DNA of 64,000 bases, from NCBI GenBank assembly GCA_037481875.1, contig JBBFKY010000007.1, forward strand, positions 1 to 64,000, in the 5' to 3' direction. This DNA is from Desulfosoma sp. (lineage in GTDB: Bacteria > Desulfobacterota > Syntrophobacteria > Syntrophobacterales > DSM-9756). A model generated the notes under the pieces. That model had not been told where the DNA came from and searched no databases. It was given only the letters and a program-made list of their open reading frames with translations. Of the stretch, positions 1 to 8,101 are shown one piece after another; the first letter of the stretch is position 1; every line of letters begins with the position of its first letter. The position numbers were made by a program, and so were the translations under genes.

Positions 1-587
1 TTGCACAGAAACCCCACAAATCCGTTCTGGGAATGCTGAGACCCCGGGCGAAGCTTCATGCCCAGACACCATCGCTTTCGGCCGAGGTAGGCCGCAATGG
101 GAGCGTATCCCTCATCGTTCTGGGACGTCCGCGACACCCCTTGTTTCTTTGTGTCGGAATTGTCCAGGCAAAACACATCCAGGTCCAAAGCCACATCCCC
201 TGTGGAAAGAGGCGTTACAGGAACCTGGGCCCTCTCAAGCAGTTCAACGCTGGCGGCGCCGGCAAGACGTTCGAAAACTCTCGCGTGCTTGTCGAAGCGC
301 TGTCGCAAGGTTTCCTGCGAAGGAACCTTTTCGATGTCCAGAGCCTCTTTGAACCAGTCATCGCAGACAACCCCCTCGGCGGCTTCAAAGTCGCTTTTCC
401 CCAGACACAAAAGCCCCACATAGGTCTTGACCACATCGGCATGAGAGATCACCGGCCGTCCCGGAACTTCCTTTTCCAAGCGTTGGCAGAGGTCCGTGCT
501 GCCGTTGATCAAATGGCCCACAAGAACCAGGCCCGAGTGCCCGCTGTAAAAGGCCTTGGAAGATTGTTCAATCTCGATTTTTTTCAT
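1..587 (-). CDS. IS1380-family transposase, N-terminal part (cut by window edge)
   Basis: An open frame starts at an ATG at 587 and runs off the left edge, giving about 195 residues. The reading has the character of IS1380 DDE transposases: an opening ending in SGLVLVGHLINGSTDL, then LDLDVFCLDNSDTKK, DGYAPIAAYLGRK and RPGSQHSQNGF. In this family the aspartate in the LDLDV/DNS block belongs to the catalytic triad. The remaining catalytic residues and the C-terminus would lie left of base 1. The element end should be right of 587, but I could not fix an inverted repeat or target duplication, because only one end is visible. A 203-residue frame on the other strand (33-644) is its shadow. The family call rests on motifs only; integrity outside the window is unknown. 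Confidence 0.85.
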   Translation of the reverse strand, partial: MKKIEIEQSSKAFYSGHSGLVLVGHLINGSTDLCQRLEKEVPGRPVISHADVVKTYVGLLCLGKSDFEAAEGVVCDDWFKEALDIEKVPSQETLRQRFDKHARVFERLAGAASVELLERAQVPVTPLSTGDVALDLDVFCLDNSDTKKQGVSRTSQNDEGYAPIAAYLGRKRWCLGMKLRPGSQHSQNGFVGFLC

Positions 588-710
588 CAGCGCACCTGCC
601 GGGTGAAATTGTGTCAGGAGACCCTAGAGCACAAAAGCGAATGAAATTCCATAGGATACATGAGGAATGATACTTTTATGTATAGACACAATCTCACGGA
701 TTAAGATTAA

Positions 711-750
711 TGACTCAGTGACTCAATGACTTAATGACTCAATGACTCAT
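711..750. repeat. Five tandem 8-base units, TGACTCAA type
   Basis: Five head-to-tail octamers are readable: TGACTCAG, TGACTCAA, TGACTTAA, TGACTCAA, TGACTCAT. They lie in the AT-rich stretch just outside the transposase start. No gene overlaps them. They could be a slippage product or part of the insertion-sequence flank. Confidence 0.8.
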
Positions 751-1459
751 TTTTCCCCTGGGTAACGCAAAAGGCAGTCGTTGCAAGAGCCTGGACCTAT
801 TCTATGTTCACGTTGAACGGGGGTAAGGTATGCCCGAAAACAGCTCAATGATCCAAGTCATGACCACTTTTCTGCCACCGGAGAGCAGATGATTCGGGCA
901 ATGGCCGAAATAGGGCATCGTCGACTGATCAAAACAGGATCACCATGCCAGCAATTCAGCTCGCTCCACCACACCTCACGCATTCCGGTGAATTTTTGAC
1001 CCTTGCAACCCGTGTTTTTAATGACTTAGAGGGCCAAAACCGGTCACTCTGGGCCTTTCTGTGCTAATATGTGACCAACTCGGGCCAGGGAAATAAACAG
1101 GATGGCCACCGATGCCATAAGTGGATCTAGATTTCATTTGGGAATCCTCAGGTTTAGGGATTCTCAGAAGGGAAATGCACCCTGACGAGAGGCTTCACTT
1201 GGCAGGAAATATCATGATAAAAACTCTGCGGACCTTTTTGAGCTTGGCAAGGCAGCGAAGCAAGGCCATGAGCCTTGGGCTTTCCAACAGAGGATTATGA
1301 GTTGTTACCCATTTTCGCTCAAAGCGGATTTGGGTAAGAACTGTTTGGTTTCCTGGGAATATTTCCCAGGGGAATTTTGGTTCTTTTTACTGGGCTAAGG
1401 ATTGTTTGATGGACGCCCGCGGTCCCTTGCTGTACAGTTTAGTAGGGAGGTCGCGAACC
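751..1459. other. Gene-free stretch
   Basis: I see no convincing coding sequence here on either strand; the longest frames are short and lack ribosome sites. It holds a small inverted repeat at 1140-1167 (GAATCC/GGATTC) and a hairpin at 1352-1370 (CCTGGGA, five-base loop, TCCCAGG) followed by a T-rich stretch. The hairpin could be a weak terminator or leader structure for the gene at 1460. Confidence 0.5.
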
Positions 1460-1951
1460 ATGAGACGCTTTGGTGCTATGTTAATGATTTTGAGCCTAAT
1501 ACCCCTAGGCGTGACCGGTGCATGGGCTCAAGAGAAAGGTTTCACTCAGGACGACAGAGACAGGCTCATAAGGCTCGAGGCCACCCTCCAGGTTTTCATG
1601 CAGCAGATGGACAAGCGCTTCGAAGAGCTGCGTGAAGATATGAACAAACGCTTCGAGCAGGTAGATAAGCGCTTCGAGCAGGCAGATAAGCGCTTCGAGG
1701 AGGTACGAAGCCGTTTCGAGCAATTAACAGCTTTTCTTTGGATGCTGGTGGGGATATTTACAACCCTGACCGCGGTGGTAATAGGTTTTGCCTATTGGGA
1801 TCGCCGAACCATAATCCGCAAGGCCAAGGAAGAAGCGGTAGAGGCTATAGAAAAAGAGGGTAAAGTGGAAGATCTGGTTCACGCTCTTCGAAGGCTTTCC
1901 ATGGAGGATCAGAAACTGGCCGAGGTGCTTCGCAGTTTCCGGCTGCTTTAG
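1460..1951 (+). CDS. Exported coiled-coil protein with C-terminal membrane segment
   Basis: The product has 163 residues and unknown function. The chosen ATG at 1460 follows GGGAGG by about nine bases and opens directly with a signal peptide (MRRFGAMLMILSLIPLGVTGAWA, probable cleavage before QEKG); an upstream in-frame start at 1406 would bury that signal. Residues of about 25-90 form a heptad coiled coil with repeated DKRFEQ units. A hydrophobic segment (FLWMLVGIFTTLTAVVIGFAYW) then leads to a basic cytoplasmic-looking tail. The architecture is coiled coil plus membrane anchor, as in many small uncharacterised bacterial envelope proteins. The same KRFE heptad style recurs at 54576, but the sequences outside the heptads differ. 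Confidence 0.75.
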   Translation: MRRFGAMLMILSLIPLGVTGAWAQEKGFTQDDRDRLIRLEATLQVFMQQMDKRFEELREDMNKRFEQVDKRFEQADKRFEEVRSRFEQLTAFLWMLVGIFTTLTAVVIGFAYWDRRTIIRKAKEEAVEAIEKEGKVEDLVHALRRLSMEDQKLAEVLRSFRLL

Positions 1952-2223
1952 AGCCGGCTGGCGACCGGAGCTTACCAAAGGTTTACTCGGTTTTTGGTAA
2001 CTCCCTCCTGTGTGCCCTTTTTTCGGCTTTAAGGGTTCTGTCGCTTTTGGTAGCTGTGTGCCCTGTGCTGCTGTAGGCTCTGTGCCCCTTACACGAAACA
2101 CTTTTCAAGACAGCTTCCACGAAAAGGCCTAGTCCCACGGGTCATCCCAGGATCCTTATAAACCCTGATTAGTTTAAAAATATCCAAATCCAATTAAATC
2201 GGGGGAAATTGATGAGCTCTGGT

Positions 2224-3015
2224 TCATGGCGCTCCAAAAATGCGCTTCCAAAGAGAGGGCTTTCGACGTCCGACACCGGAAAGTGGTATTGCCGAGATGA
2301 TTGGTTTTCCCTGAAGAATCCGCCTGGGGACGCCGTCCACCAGAGCCCTGGCCGCTTCTTCACCAATAAGCTCCGCAGCAAGCAAAAGGGCTTCTCGAAG
2401 TTTGGGCGGGCGATATTCCGCATCGTGAGCGTCGGAACCCATGATGTGGACAAGACCCTCTTCCAGCAATTCGGCGGAGAACCTTTGCACTTCTTTTCCC
2501 CATTCTCCCAAAAGACTTTGCGCCGTCATCTGGACAAGCACTCCGCGACGAATCCATTCTTCCAGCTACTCGGGATGATACCTCACGAGCGGGTTCCGTT
2601 CGGGATGCGCCATCACGGGTGTCATCCCCAAGCTTTGCACCTCAAAAAGAAAAGCGTTTAATTTTGCGGCAACAAAGGTGGAAGGAAGTTCCACAAGAAG
2701 ATAACGGCCTCCATCATTTATGGTCATGAGCCGGCCGCAATGAACGCCATGGGGAATCCTCGGGTGAAGCCGCAATTCCGATCCCGGATACACCTCTAAG
2801 GAGATTCCGGAACGATCCAAACGCTTTCGAAGTTCGGCGGTCATGGCAAGGATGCGTTCCCGGCGGTTGTCATAGATTCCTTTGTTCCAGTGCGGCGTAG
2901 CAACGACGACTTTTATGCCATCCTTCACAGCCGCGCTGGCCATGTCCATAGCCTCCCTCCACGAGGAAGCGCCGTCATCCATGCCTGGAAGGATATGAGT
3001 ATGCAGATCTATCAA
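2224..3015 (-). pseudogene. CpsB/YwqE-type PHP tyrosine phosphatase, interrupted by in-frame TAG
   Basis: The first 149 codons (3015-2566) encode a PHP-family phosphatase: MIDLHTHILPGMDDGA carries the metal-binding HxH and Asp, then ATPHWNKG and MAHPERN follow. Codon 150 (2568-2566) is TAG. The same frame then continues from LEEWIRRGVLVQMTAQSL, through GSDAHD, to a normal stop at 2224. With the TAG read through, the protein would have about 263 residues, the usual length for YwqE/CpsB enzymes, which remove phosphate from tyrosine kinases controlling capsule or exopolysaccharide export. No capsule genes lie nearby. TAG also ends ordinary genes here, for example at 1951. I therefore call it a recent nonsense mutation or a base error, not recoding. 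Confidence 0.85.
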
Positions 3016-3095
3016 TGATTTCAGCTCCCAATCCTAGGTATTCAAACCTGGGGTTTCGTCTAGGTACGAAATTACCTTTGAGGTGTTTTTCGTCG

Positions 3096-3171
3096 TGGCG
3101 GGCGACCCGGGGATCGAACCCGGGACCTTTGGTTCCGGAGACCAACGCTCTCTCCACTGAGCTAGTCGCCC
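3096..3171 (-). tRNA. tRNA-Arg (anticodon CCG)
   Basis: Reading the reverse strand from 3171: acceptor GGGCGAC pairs with GTCGCCC; the D arm is GCTC/GAGC; the anticodon stem TTGGT/ACCAA encloses loop CTCCGGA, giving anticodon CCG; the variable loop is five bases; the T arm is CCGGG-TTCGATC-CCCGG. The discriminator is G and the CCA end is encoded. All stems pair fully, so the gene looks functional and should decode CGG. Confidence 0.97.
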
Positions 3172-3493
3172 ACAACGTTACCCGTGCCTTCAATGGCGCT
3201 CTGTCTACCACACGGGCTTATCGGTGTCAACGTCGTCAGGAAACGCGGTGTCAGGCGCTCCTAAAAATGTCTGCGCGTTCTCCTTTTTAAAACCGGCGTT
3301 TTCGGTGGGAGCGCGGACTTCAGATATGTTTCGCATGCGGGAAAGACATACGGATCCCAGAAAACGCAACTTGTGAGGGCGAGGCGCAGCCCCAGCCCTA
3401 TACCCCAAACCCTAACACCCTAACTTGAAATGCCATGAAAGACCTTTGGTATTCCGAGCACTCGCACAAGCTCCCAGAAATCCGCCGTCTTCG

Positions 3494-3522
3494 GTAAGGG
3501 CGAGGCGCCGCTTCGTCCCTAC
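3494..3522. repeat. Family A palindromic intergenic repeat
   Basis: An imperfect palindrome opens with GTAAGGGCGAGGCGCCG and closes with CGTCCCTAC. A more decayed copy (GAGGGCGAGGCGCAGCC) lies at about 3376-3400. It matches the dispersed family seen at 14337, 27753, 50659 and 54126. It sits between the tRNA gene and the gene ending at 3542 and might also form a hairpin in RNA. Confidence 0.7.
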
Positions 3523-3541
3523 GTCGTAGAATCGGTCAAGC

Positions 3542-4396
3542 TCAATCCCACTCGAAACTTTGAATGACTAGGATACCGGCTCCCCGGGCCTTTTCCAGGA
3601 CCTTTGGCTTGGCGTAGTGGGTGACCACGATGGGCATCAGCTCTTCAGCCATGATGGGGGTGATCTTGTCCAGTTTGAGACGCAGGCTTTTGAGCTTAGA
3701 TGTGTCATCCAGCCGCAGCACCGATTCACCGATAAGGATCAAAGACTTCCCATCTTTCTGGGCTCGTGCGAAGAAATTGACCTCCTCATCCGCCACGTCG
3801 GCCCGCACGATTCGGTCCTTGACTTGAATTCCGTAAACGGAAGCCAGATACGCCGGAAGTTTCCGGTAGGCCTCGTTTTCCAAGGCGTAGGCCATGCTCC
3901 GGGAAAGCCCTCCCACCTGCTCTCGAGTGGTCTTGAGGCCCCGGGACAGCCCGACCACTGCTTTTTCTGTACGCTTCTGAGCTTCCGCCAGCTCTTCCAC
4001 TTTGGCTGCAAGGTTATCCAGCCGAGCTTCCGTTTTCCTCTGAGCCTCCGCCAACTCCTCCATGCGAGCTTCTGTACGCCTCTGAGCTTCCGCCAGCTCT
4101 TCCACTTTGGCTGCAAGGCTATCCAGCCGGGCTTCCGTCTTCTTCTGAGCCTCCGCCAGCTCCTCCATACGCGCTTCTGTACGCTTCTGCGCTTCCGCCA
4201 GCTCTTCCACGTGTTTTTCCGTACGCTTCTGCGCTTCGGCCAAATCCCGAACGATGTCCTTGAATTCGTTAAATTCGGGCTTGCTCACCGATTCTTCGCG
4301 GTTTCGTTCCACCTCTTCAAAGAGACTCAAGAGAGCGTCTCGAAGATCCGGCGCCACGCGCTCCAGCTTTCTGTACAGGGCAACACTCATGCCCAT
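3542..4396 (-). CDS. Coiled-coil protein with PD-(D/E)XK-like C-terminal domain
   Basis: The product has 284 residues. The start follows GGGGAG by about ten bases. Residues of about 50-150 are a long coiled coil made of AEAQKRTEARMEEL-type heptads; at DNA level a 105-base (35-residue) unit is repeated. The C-terminal 110 residues (NEAYRKLPAYL, ADEEVNFFARAQKDGKSLILIGES) resemble the nuclease-like tails of widespread coiled-coil proteins related to DUF3782. In a typical PD-(D/E)XK core the strand ends with Glu-x-Lys. Here GESVLRL has no lysine at that place, so catalysis is doubtful. It stands alone, with no toxin, phage or restriction partner in view. The fold call is inference from residue pattern. 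Confidence 0.75.
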   Translation of the reverse strand: MGMSVALYRKLERVAPDLRDALLSLFEEVERNREESVSKPEFNEFKDIVRDLAEAQKRTEKHVEELAEAQKRTEARMEELAEAQKKTEARLDSLAAKVEELAEAQRRTEARMEELAEAQRKTEARLDNLAAKVEELAEAQKRTEKAVVGLSRGLKTTREQVGGLSRSMAYALENEAYRKLPAYLASVYGIQVKDRIVRADVADEEVNFFARAQKDGKSLILIGESVLRLDDTSKLKSLRLKLDKITPIMAEELMPIVVTHYAKPKVLEKARGAGILVIQSFEWD

Positions 4397-4663
4397 AAAA
4401 TTTTCTCCCCTTTGCTTTCCTGACGAGGCTTTACCATAAGGGCCATGAAGCCCCTTTTGTGGGATTGCCTTTCTGAAAAATGCTACAGGACGAAATCCCG
4501 CGAAACAAGAAGAATGACGAATCGCCTAGTCCCGTTTCATTATAATTGGAGATGAGCCTTTGGAGCATCCTCTCGATGGTCACGCATGTGCCCTAGCTTT
4601 CCGTGTCTTTCAACCTTCCGAAGGTTACGGCCTTCTTCTTTTTCCTCAAGCCTTCAGCCCATC

Positions 4664-5080
4664 ATGACGATAAAAACAATGATGCCGATGAGGCAGGTTC
4701 GATTCCACGCCGGCACGGCAATTTGCGGAGACGGATTGTGCGCTATGGCCTACATTCTGGAACAGACATCGTCGGTGACGGCCGAAGCGAAAGGCCGTCG
4801 GTTCTTTTTTTTGACGTTTCGAGGCCGGCTTCAATTGAACCGTCAGGAAGAAATCACCTTTGAAGCGGTCTATGAGCCTTTCGATGGCTGGAAGATTTTG
4901 CGTGCCTCCGATCTGGAAGCTTTTCAAAAGGCCGTGCCCGACGGTTATTTTCAAGCTTTTTGCCTGGATGTGCTCAAGGAATCTCACATGGACTGCCTGG
5001 TTCGATGGCACCTGGAACGTAAGGACGGCAAACTTCTTATCAGTAAACTTCGCGCCCTGGTCTCTCAGAGCGCCTCTTGA
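4664..5080 (+). CDS. Hypothetical protein
   Basis: I do not recognise this 138-residue product. From the ATG at 4664 it reads MTIKTMMPMRQVRFHAG and continues with FFFLTFRGRLQLNRQEEITFEAVYEPFDGWKIL, a soluble alpha/beta-looking protein without membrane segments. The start is uncertain: further in-frame ATGs occur nearby, a longer frame opens at 4586, and no strong ribosome site stands out. Codon use in the second half looks like that of neighbouring genes, which is the main support for it being real. Neighbours give no functional clue. Confidence 0.5.
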   Translation: MTIKTMMPMRQVRFHAGTAICGDGLCAMAYILEQTSSVTAEAKGRRFFFLTFRGRLQLNRQEEITFEAVYEPFDGWKILRASDLEAFQKAVPDGYFQAFCLDVLKESHMDCLVRWHLERKDGKLLISKLRALVSQSAS

Positions 5081-5258
5081 CCTTGTGCATCGGCATCATG
5101 CCTCAACCCCCTCGATTCCATACCATCCATGGTTTTCTTGTGGCCTCTATGGTACATGACGCTGCGGATCCAGACTGCGTCGTCAAGAAAAAAACGTGTT
5201 CAGGAATGAAGGTGCCTAATGCTTTTCCCGGAAGCACAGCACTTGGGTCCGCCGTTTG

Positions 5259-5291
5259 TACGGGCGGAACACCTGCGCTTCCTGGGAAAAA
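5259..5291. repeat. Family B intergenic repeat
   Basis: The segment GTACGGGCGGAACACCTGCG followed by CTTCCTGGGAAAAA matches the pattern seen at 27834 and 54183 (GCGGGCGGGACGCTCGC then CTCCCAGGAAAA). It lies in the 280-base gap before the DUF72 gene, in which I see no other gene. Confidence 0.6.
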
Positions 5292-5361
5292 TCCGTTCCG
5301 GGAGTAAATTCCGGGTCCTCGGAAAAGCCGGTTTTCGCACTAACTTCAAGGAGGCCGCTTC

Positions 5362-6087
5362 ATGGAGGCACCATGTCGCGTAGGCACGTCAGGATGGAAT
5401 TACAGTCACTGGCGGGGCCGATTTTACCCAGACAAACTGCCCACCTCTCAATGGCTGCATTATTACACGAACCATTTCGACACGGTGGAATGCAACGCCA
5501 CCTTTTATCGGCTTCCCTCGGAAAAGACTTTTCTCCTATGGAAGGAGCGAACACCAAAAGGATTCTGCTGGGCCGTGAAAGCCTCTCGGCTTATCACGCA
5601 CAACCGTCGTCTGCGCCAGGTGGAAGAGCCTTTGAAACTCTTCATGTCGCGAGCTCTTCTGCTTGGAGAAAAACTAGGGCCGGTTCTCTTTCAATTGCCA
5701 CCAAGCCTGACTTATGATTCCACTCTCTTTGAAGACTTTGCGGCGCAGCTTTCGCCTTTAAAACGTGTGGCCGTGGAAGTGCGTCATCGTTCCTGGATCA
5801 ACGACCGGTTCTTGGACCAGCTTCGATTCCATGGCCTAGCTTTCTGTGTTTCGGACACGGCTGGTCGATACCCCTACCATGAAGCCGTCACAGCGGATTT
5901 CATGTACATTCGCCTGCATGGTTCCAAAAAGCTCTATGCTTCCAGCTACACCGAAGAAGAAATTCGAACCTGGGCCGATAAAATCCGCTCTTGGAACCGC
6001 GAAACCTTCATTTACTTCGACAATGACTTTGAGGGTTATGCGGTGCAAAACGCCTTGTCCCTGAAGCAGTGCCTTTATTCATCTTGA
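5362..6087 (+). CDS. DUF72 (YecE-like) family protein
   Basis: The product has 241 residues, normal for the family. The N-terminus CRVGTSGWNYSHWRGRFYP, followed by FDTVECNATFYRLPS and later EVRHRSW and YIRLHGS, are signature stretches of DUF72, a TIM-barrel family of unknown function found across bacteria and archaea. The ATG at 5362 is preceded by AAGGAGG at a good distance. It appears to be a single-gene unit ahead of the sensor kinase. The family is clear; any activity would be a guess. Confidence 0.93.
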   Translation: MEAPCRVGTSGWNYSHWRGRFYPDKLPTSQWLHYYTNHFDTVECNATFYRLPSEKTFLLWKERTPKGFCWAVKASRLITHNRRLRQVEEPLKLFMSRALLLGEKLGPVLFQLPPSLTYDSTLFEDFAAQLSPLKRVAVEVRHRSWINDRFLDQLRFHGLAFCVSDTAGRYPYHEAVTADFMYIRLHGSKKLYASSYTEEEIRTWADKIRSWNRETFIYFDNDFEGYAVQNALSLKQCLYSS

Positions 6088-6190
6088 ATAGCAGATCGTG
6101 AAAAATTGTCTCTAGCTCAGCCCTTTTGTTTTGTGGTAACTGTGCGTGGGTCTTTGAGAAGGCTCGATCTCGCAAACCCTGAGGGCGTGC

Positions 6191-8101
6191 ATGAAACCAG
6201 ACTTCACCGAAAACGACCTTCGCCTGCAGAAAGCGTATTTCGAAGCCATTTTTGAACATTCTCCCGACGCCGTCGCCATTCTGGATGCGCACGATCGCGT
6301 GGTCATGATCAACCGGGCCTTTACGAAGCTTTTTCAGTATTCCGCCGAAGAAGCTCGCGGGGCCTTTATTAACGATCTTGTGGCTCCACGCCAAATGCGT
6401 TCGGAGGCCGAAGATCTTTCCACAAAGGCATTAAAAGGGCTTCCTTTCGACGTGGAAACCCGCCGAGAACGCAAAGACGGTAGCCTTGTGGATGTGGCCG
6501 TCACGGCCGCTCCTATTTACATAGACGGCGTGATGGTGGCCATCTATGCCAGCTACAGAGATATTTCAGGCCGAAAGAGGACAGAACGCGCCTTGCGCGA
6601 CATGGACGAAAAATACCGACTTATCGTCGACCATTCCAATGATGCCATCTTTGTTGTTCAAGATGAAAGGTTTCAATTTTGGAATCCCAGGTTTCGACAA
6701 CTATGCGGCTACGAAGACGACGAAATTGCCCGTCTTTCTGTAGCCACACTTCTGCATCCGGAAGATCGCGATTCGGTGCTGAACCTGCATCGAAAACGTC
6801 TTGCTGGCGAATCCGTTCCCAGCTCCTACACCTTTCGTTTTCTGACTAAAGACGGCCGCACGCTGTGGATCAACATTAACGCCATCTTGGTCCAATGGAA
6901 CGAAAAACCGGCCACCATCAATTTCGCCAGAGATTTCACACGAGAAAAGGAACTGGAAGCGCAGCTTGCCCACGCTCAAAAGATGGAAGCCGTGGGCACC
7001 CTAGCCGGCGGAATCGCTCACGATTTTAATAACCTTCTTCAAACCGTTCAGGGATATGCAGAACTCCTGATCAATCGTTCCCAGTGCACGGAAACCGATC
7101 GCCGATGGCTTCAAAAAATTTTTGAGGGGGTTCAACGAGGTCGTGAACTTACGCGGAATCTTCTCACCTTCAGCCGTAAGATGGAACCCCATCTTCGCCG
7201 CTTGGACCTCAACCGGGAACTCATCAAAATCAAAGATATGTTGGCTCGTATTTTGCCCAAAATGATCACCATTAAGCTGGAAACCGCTTCCAACATTCCC
7301 GCCGTGCATGCCGATCCGTCCCAAGTGGCTCAAGTGGTCATGAACCTGGCGGTGAACGCCAAGGACGCCATGCCCGACGGAGGCACCCTGACGCTTCGAA
7401 CTCAACGGATCGATCTTTTTGAAGAGCACTCTTCCGGGCTAAGACCGGGCTCTTACGTCTGTCTTAGCGTGGAAGACACAGGAAAAGGCATTCCCCAAGA
7501 CGTGCTGGATCGCATCTTTGAGCCCTTTTTCACCACCAAGCCTCTGGGGTTCGGCACAGGTCTCGGTCTTTCCATGGTTTACGGCATCATGGCCAATCAT
7601 CATGGAGCCGTATTGTGCGACAGTCGCGTCGGTCAAGGGACTCGGTTCGATTGTTTCTTTCCCGCCCTGCGCGAGGCGGCTTCAAACGAGGAGGAGCCTA
7701 TTCCGGACAAAGCCGGTGCCTCAGCTTCCCCTCCGGCCACCATCCTCCTTGTGGACGATGAGGAGTCTCTGAGAGTTTCCGGCAAGGAAATGCTGGAATT
7801 TTTCGGCCATCGTGTGATCACGGCCGCCGACGGTGAAGAAGCTTTGAAGATTTTTGCGCGGGAAGGGAAAAACATTGATGTGGTCCTTTTAGACCTCATC
7901 ATGCCCGGAATGGGGGGCCGCAAATGCCTGGAAAAACTTTTGAGCCTTCGTCCCAATGCCAAAATCATAGTGGCCAGCGGCTTTTCCGCCAATGACTCCA
8001 TTCAGGATATTCTTGTTGCCGGAGCCTTTGATTTTCTGGCCAAGCCCTATTCTGTTGAGGTTCTTATGGAAAAAATCAGCAACGCCCTTAAGGCTCCATG
8101 A
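6191..8101 (+). CDS. Hybrid sensor histidine kinase (PAS-PAS-HisKA-HATPase-REC)
   Basis: This is a 636-residue cytoplasmic-looking kinase without clear membrane segments. PAS domains lie at about 15-125 and 140-250. The HisKA box GTLAGGIAHDFNNLL puts the phosphorylated histidine at 277. The ATPase domain has the N box (NLAVNAKDAMPDGG, about 385-398), VEDTGKGI (427-434) and GTGLGLS (455-461). A C-terminal receiver (about 517-636) has acidic D522/D523, phospho-acceptor D568 in LLDLIMPGMGG and K618. The class passes phosphate from His to its own receiver and usually on to a separate phosphotransfer protein; no output regulator lies nearby. Its last 14 bases overlap the convergent efflux gene. 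The sensed signal is unknown. Confidence 0.95.
   Translation: MKPDFTENDLRLQKAYFEAIFEHSPDAVAILDAHDRVVMINRAFTKLFQYSAEEARGAFINDLVAPRQMRSEAEDLSTKALKGLPFDVETRRERKDGSLVDVAVTAAPIYIDGVMVAIYASYRDISGRKRTERALRDMDEKYRLIVDHSNDAIFVVQDERFQFWNPRFRQLCGYEDDEIARLSVATLLHPEDRDSVLNLHRKRLAGESVPSSYTFRFLTKDGRTLWININAILVQWNEKPATINFARDFTREKELEAQLAHAQKMEAVGTLAGGIAHDFNNLLQTVQGYAELLINRSQCTETDRRWLQKIFEGVQRGRELTRNLLTFSRKMEPHLRRLDLNRELIKIKDMLARILPKMITIKLETASNIPAVHADPSQVAQVVMNLAVNAKDAMPDGGTLTLRTQRIDLFEEHSSGLRPGSYVCLSVEDTGKGIPQDVLDRIFEPFFTTKPLGFGTGLGLSMVYGIMANHHGAVLCDSRVGQGTRFDCFFPALREAASNEEEPIPDKAGASASPPATILLVDDEESLRVSGKEMLEFFGHRVITAADGEEALKIFAREGKNIDVVLLDLIMPGMGGRKCLEKLLSLRPNAKIIVASGFSANDSIQDILVAGAFDFLAKPYSVEVLMEKISNALKAP

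Noticed and set aside
33-644. 203-codon forward frame at the left edge
   Set aside because: It is antisense to the IS1380-type transposase reading, which has family motifs.
2566-2568. TAG in the PHP phosphatase gene as a pyrrolysine codon
   Set aside because: The position is an ordinary surface-like helix start, and TAG ends normal genes nearby (for example at 1951 and before pyrF); no pyl gene is seen.
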